From contig OU452210.1 of NCBI GenBank assembly GCA_911728435.2, forward strand, positions 10,230,001 through 10,294,000: DNA of 64,000 nucleotides. The letters are read 5' to 3'. Below are positions 60,528 to 64,000 of the stretch, piece by piece. The position numbers and the translations under genes were made by a program. The notes beneath the pieces are model-generated. The model saw only the letters and a list, made by a program, of their open reading frames with translations. It was not told where the DNA came from and did no database searches. Source of the stretch: Apoderus coryli. Lineage: Eukaryota; Arthropoda; Insecta; Coleoptera; Attelabidae. Each line of letters starts with the position of its first letter. Positions within the stretch are counted from its first letter, which is position 1.

Positions 60528-63500
60528 CTATTTTTGACTGGGCAACATTTCGAGTTTGTGCAATGCTCCGCCGTTGTCCGGCAGCAATCAGTTTATGTGT
60601 CAATTATCCTCATAGTGGGAAAAAGGTATTTTTGTATTTTTTATGTTCGTTGTAATTTGTTATTGCCTAGTCTCTGAACATTATGGAAACGTTGATCACA
60701 TTGAACGTCTTTAAGACCGTTTTATTAGTTATTAGTGCGATTTTTTCCTATCGGTTAAAAGGCAACGATAATTCATATAATTTATTTTCTTTCAGTCTTA
60801 TATATTATTCGCGCATTAACACATTATTAATAATAATAGTAATCCTGGAAAAGTAATGAAGAAATTGATTTTGAATCTTTAATTTTTCTCACCCGTTATA
60901 AGCCACACACTCAACATTTACACACAATTACAAAAATTATAATAAATTACACACTTTCAAAAGAAAACACACATCCAATAATATTTAACATCTCTTACAC
61001 AAATCACATTTTCCATTTAATAAATAAATAGAAATATTTTCAACATATTACAGAAAATCGTGATCTTTTTTTTTACTTATTAAATAAAAGGCAAATCTTA
61101 ATAATATAAATATAGAACGTAAGAAAATTGTACCTTTGCACTAGGGCAGTATATCTGAATTACATTCTCTCCATAATACTTGATTTACGTTGTGGAATTT
61201 CTTATATATAAAATATCATTTAGTTTCTGCCGAAATAATGAAATTTGCGTAGAAATTAAGGTTTTCAAACCAAATAAAAACAGATACTTTAAATTTTTTA
61301 ATTTGTGAATTTTACAAACAATACTTAAATGCAATTAGTTAAAGCAAATATTTCTTAACAATTTTCTTTTGATAAAACAGAGGGAGTGGATCAAAAATTA
61401 AAGAAACGCTCTTACCATCCCCCTGACAACATCAAAATATAAAAACGGGATTAATGTGAGAAGTTTCAATAGTTCCATATACAAAAACCGTGACTAATAA
61501 TTTTGGAAAATTGTGTTTGTTGTGAATAAGGGGTATGTTTAAAGCCGTTTTAAAATTTGAAAGCCTATTGTATTGCCTATTCAACAAGACCAAATTTGTG
61601 AAAATCTGGCTACTAATAAGGGAGATATTAATTGGTACACTAACTGCAATTTTTTACTTATAAAATATTTGCAAAAACAGTATTTTTTAATAGCCAATTT
61701 CTCCCCAGCCAATGGACCGATTTGTTTGATTCATGTCTTAAAATGTTCAGAAAGAATCATATTTTTAATTTTTGTAGTAAATATCTCAATTTTAGTACAT
61801 TTCGTTAAAAGAGAATTGACCCGAAATAAGAGGTGAACTAGTAAAAAAGTTACAGGCATTTAAAATCTCTAACCTTTTGTGTGGTTGTATGTTCTTGCAT
61901 GTTCACAATAAATCATTTATTATTATTTACATTGTTTCTTTTTCTAAAGTTCTGTAACTTTTGATTCATCCCTTGTATTTTATCAAAAGAAATTTTTTAA
62001 GGAATATCTAAAAAAAAAATAAAATGTGTAAATTTTATCTTCCACTTCAACTACTCATACAATATTTTTTAAATACGAAAAGTTTCATTGTTTCGACATA
62101 AAAACCCGTTACGAAATATAAATAATATATAAAAATAATATTTTGTAAAATACATATCATAATTTCGTTAACAAGTCAATCATTTTCAATTAATTAAATA
62201 TTAATTATTTAAGCAAACAATGTAATTCAGTTAAAAACTTACTACAAGTACAGCCATTAAAAACAAATAAATCTAAATACTTGATACCTTTCTTTAAAGT
62301 TTGTGTTTTAAAAAATAATATCACAAGGTATATTTATTTATAATAATAAGAAGTAAACAGAAATAACAAACAATTTATTTTATAATGTATATACATATTA
62401 TCTTATGCCCAGTTAAGAAAAACAGTCGAGCTTACTCTTACGAAATGTAACAGGAACTAAAAATTATTATATTATACTATATACAAAGTTGTACCATGGA
62501 TTATAATGGGACGAACATATTTCGGAACTTGCTAAATTTAATAGCAATAATAATTGTAATTAATATATTCTTCCCATAAAATTCATTCAAACAATCTGAA
62601 ATTTCAACCAAAGTTTGTGAAAGGCACTGCGTAATGTATATTTGGTATATTTAAGCAAGGCAAAGTTTATTACAACTTTAAGGCAAATATCTGTGGACGT
62701 TTTCTTGTTTAGATTTATACGAGAAAGGCATATTTACACTAGTTTATTTAAATAAGTTATCCATTTAGATTGTGTATCTCTTGTAAAGTTCAAGGCACAT
62801 CATTTATATAAATTGCAGTGACATTTTTATACAGCTGGATGCATGCAGGCAAAGGGAAGTGAAATCCTGGATGACTAATGATAAGGATAAAACAGCATTG
62901 GGAACCCTGTTAATTATAAGGGATTTAAGAACCGGATACGAAAATGTTTTGTCAATTTATTTTCGTATTAGTCCATTATATACTGTATTTATTTATATAC
63001 TACTGTTATGTGTTGTTAACTTATTGAAGAATTTGATGATGAAGTGTTACGTGGCTTTATGCAGACTTCATTTGTACAAGATGTACCTAAATTTTGGTTA
63101 AAATGTCTGCTAAATATTAAAATCATATGAGTTAAACCACAACAGAGAACCAGAGAATATCTGGGTCACATACCCTTTAAGTTAACGTATTTCCATTTCT
63201 GACTGAAACACCTTCTGGAATAATGAATTTTGAGTCCCAAATTTTATATCATTAATATTAGTACTAGAACTATTTATTAGAATCGTTCGTTTTGCAAAAT
63301 AGTAGTATTTAATTTATTGAAATTCACATCAAGGAACAAATTTTAAAATACTGTTTATCTCTATTTCTAAGACTAATAATAAAGCAAAGGCATACAATTG
63401 TATGGCCTAAAATGCAGATTGTTTGAATGTTTTTTCTCATTTTTGGAGAGTAGCTAGACTCGTCGATTATTGTACTAAATAAAATGAAACAATAACAGCC

Positions 63501-63880
63501 TACATGGTGTTTATTTTAACAAAAAAGAATAATTTTCTTCTTCATTTAAAATCTTGATTAGTATAAAATGTATTTCCAACAATTTTTGTTATTTTACCTT
63601 TAACTTTGTTATTGTTGTCTTATTATTCTTTCGAAACTGGACCTTTATCACTTTTCGATATTAAAAGTTCTTCATCTTTGTTGATTTTTTTTTTAATAAA
63701 CCGACGAGCCTAGCTGTGTCATAAATGTAATTCTTTTGGACCTCTGATCAATAGTTGCGAATTTTCAGTTCCGGTCCAGAAAAATCATATCTACAAACTT
63801 CAATGTTTCTGATTCCAGAAGATATTCACCTGGAATTTTTCATTATCGTACCTGAAGCAGGTTTGACGCTTATTTCATAC
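60528..63880. other. Non-coding AT-rich sequence
   Basis: Open frames at 61573-61836 and 62859-63101 (plus) have no recognised features. I see no gene or intact element. Confidence 0.45.
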
Positions 63881-64000
63881 CGCGACAGCTGAATTTTGTT
63901 CAGATGTCCGATCATGATTTGTCGATCTGGGGTAATGCAGTAATGGAACATGAGAATTATGCACATTCTCGCTAATAACAAATTCATCAGGTGCTAAATC
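63881..64000 (-). CDS. Possible exon of an unidentified gene at the right edge
   Basis: On the minus strand 40 codons are open from the window edge to a GTATGA donor at 63880-63875 (peptide begins DLAPDEFVISENVHNSHVPL and continues LHYPRSTNHDRTSEQ). The G+C content is higher than in the flanks. I do not recognise the protein. The same frame meets a TGA two codons after the donor, and the following sequence again shows short open stretches, so a transposon relic is an alternative. Confidence 0.25.

Overview
This window is AT-rich nuclear DNA (roughly 30% G+C by eye) from an animal, almost certainly an insect. The evidence is interrupted genes with GT-AG introns, a calcium channel closely resembling the insect L-type channel Ca-alpha1D, and scattered relics of Tc1/mariner, non-LTR and SINE elements. 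I cannot name the order or species with confidence; a non-dipteran insect is likely.

Layout. (1) 2.0-24.2 kb, minus strand: the body of a voltage-gated calcium channel alpha-1 subunit. I could build 27 exon positions, plus a second copy at two of them, by joining splice sites in phase; the chain stays open for 1729 codons. All four repeats, the four pore glutamates, the beta-subunit binding site, the EF-hand and the IQ region are visible. The 5' start and the far C-terminus are not found. (2) 24.2-47.1 kb: about 23 kb with no convincing gene, holding repeats and decayed transposons; the missing 5' exon(s) of the channel may lie here. (3) 47.15-50.58 kb, minus: NAA35, auxiliary subunit of the NatC N-terminal acetyltransferase, apparently complete in 11 exons. 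(4) 51.41-53.14 kb, plus: the gamma-type subunit of mitochondrial NAD-dependent isocitrate dehydrogenase, 8 exons, divergent from NAA35 across about 0.8 kb that contains a tRNA-derived SINE. (5) 53.63-58.82 kb, minus: glucose-6-phosphate dehydrogenase, 9 exons, convergent with the isocitrate dehydrogenase gene so that their 3' ends probably overlap. (6) 58.8-64 kb: mostly non-coding, with a U6 snRNA-like pseudogene and one possible exon at the right edge.

The four genes are not a functional unit in the operon sense. Two supply metabolism (TCA cycle and NADPH), one modifies nascent proteins and one is an excitability channel.

The most interesting signal is in the channel. Two exon positions each carry two diverged copies in tandem: the exon entering IIIS1 (142 or 130 nt) and the exon encoding IIIS5 (108 or 108 nt). 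The first pair is locked by reading frame to mutually exclusive use. The second pair changes residues beside the position equivalent to the mammalian dihydropyridine-binding threonine. Together they would give four versions of repeat III. Other points are a strong splice donor that abuts the apparent stop of the last channel exon, a possible alternative first exon of G6PD, and a 174-bp tandem repeat in channel intron 1.
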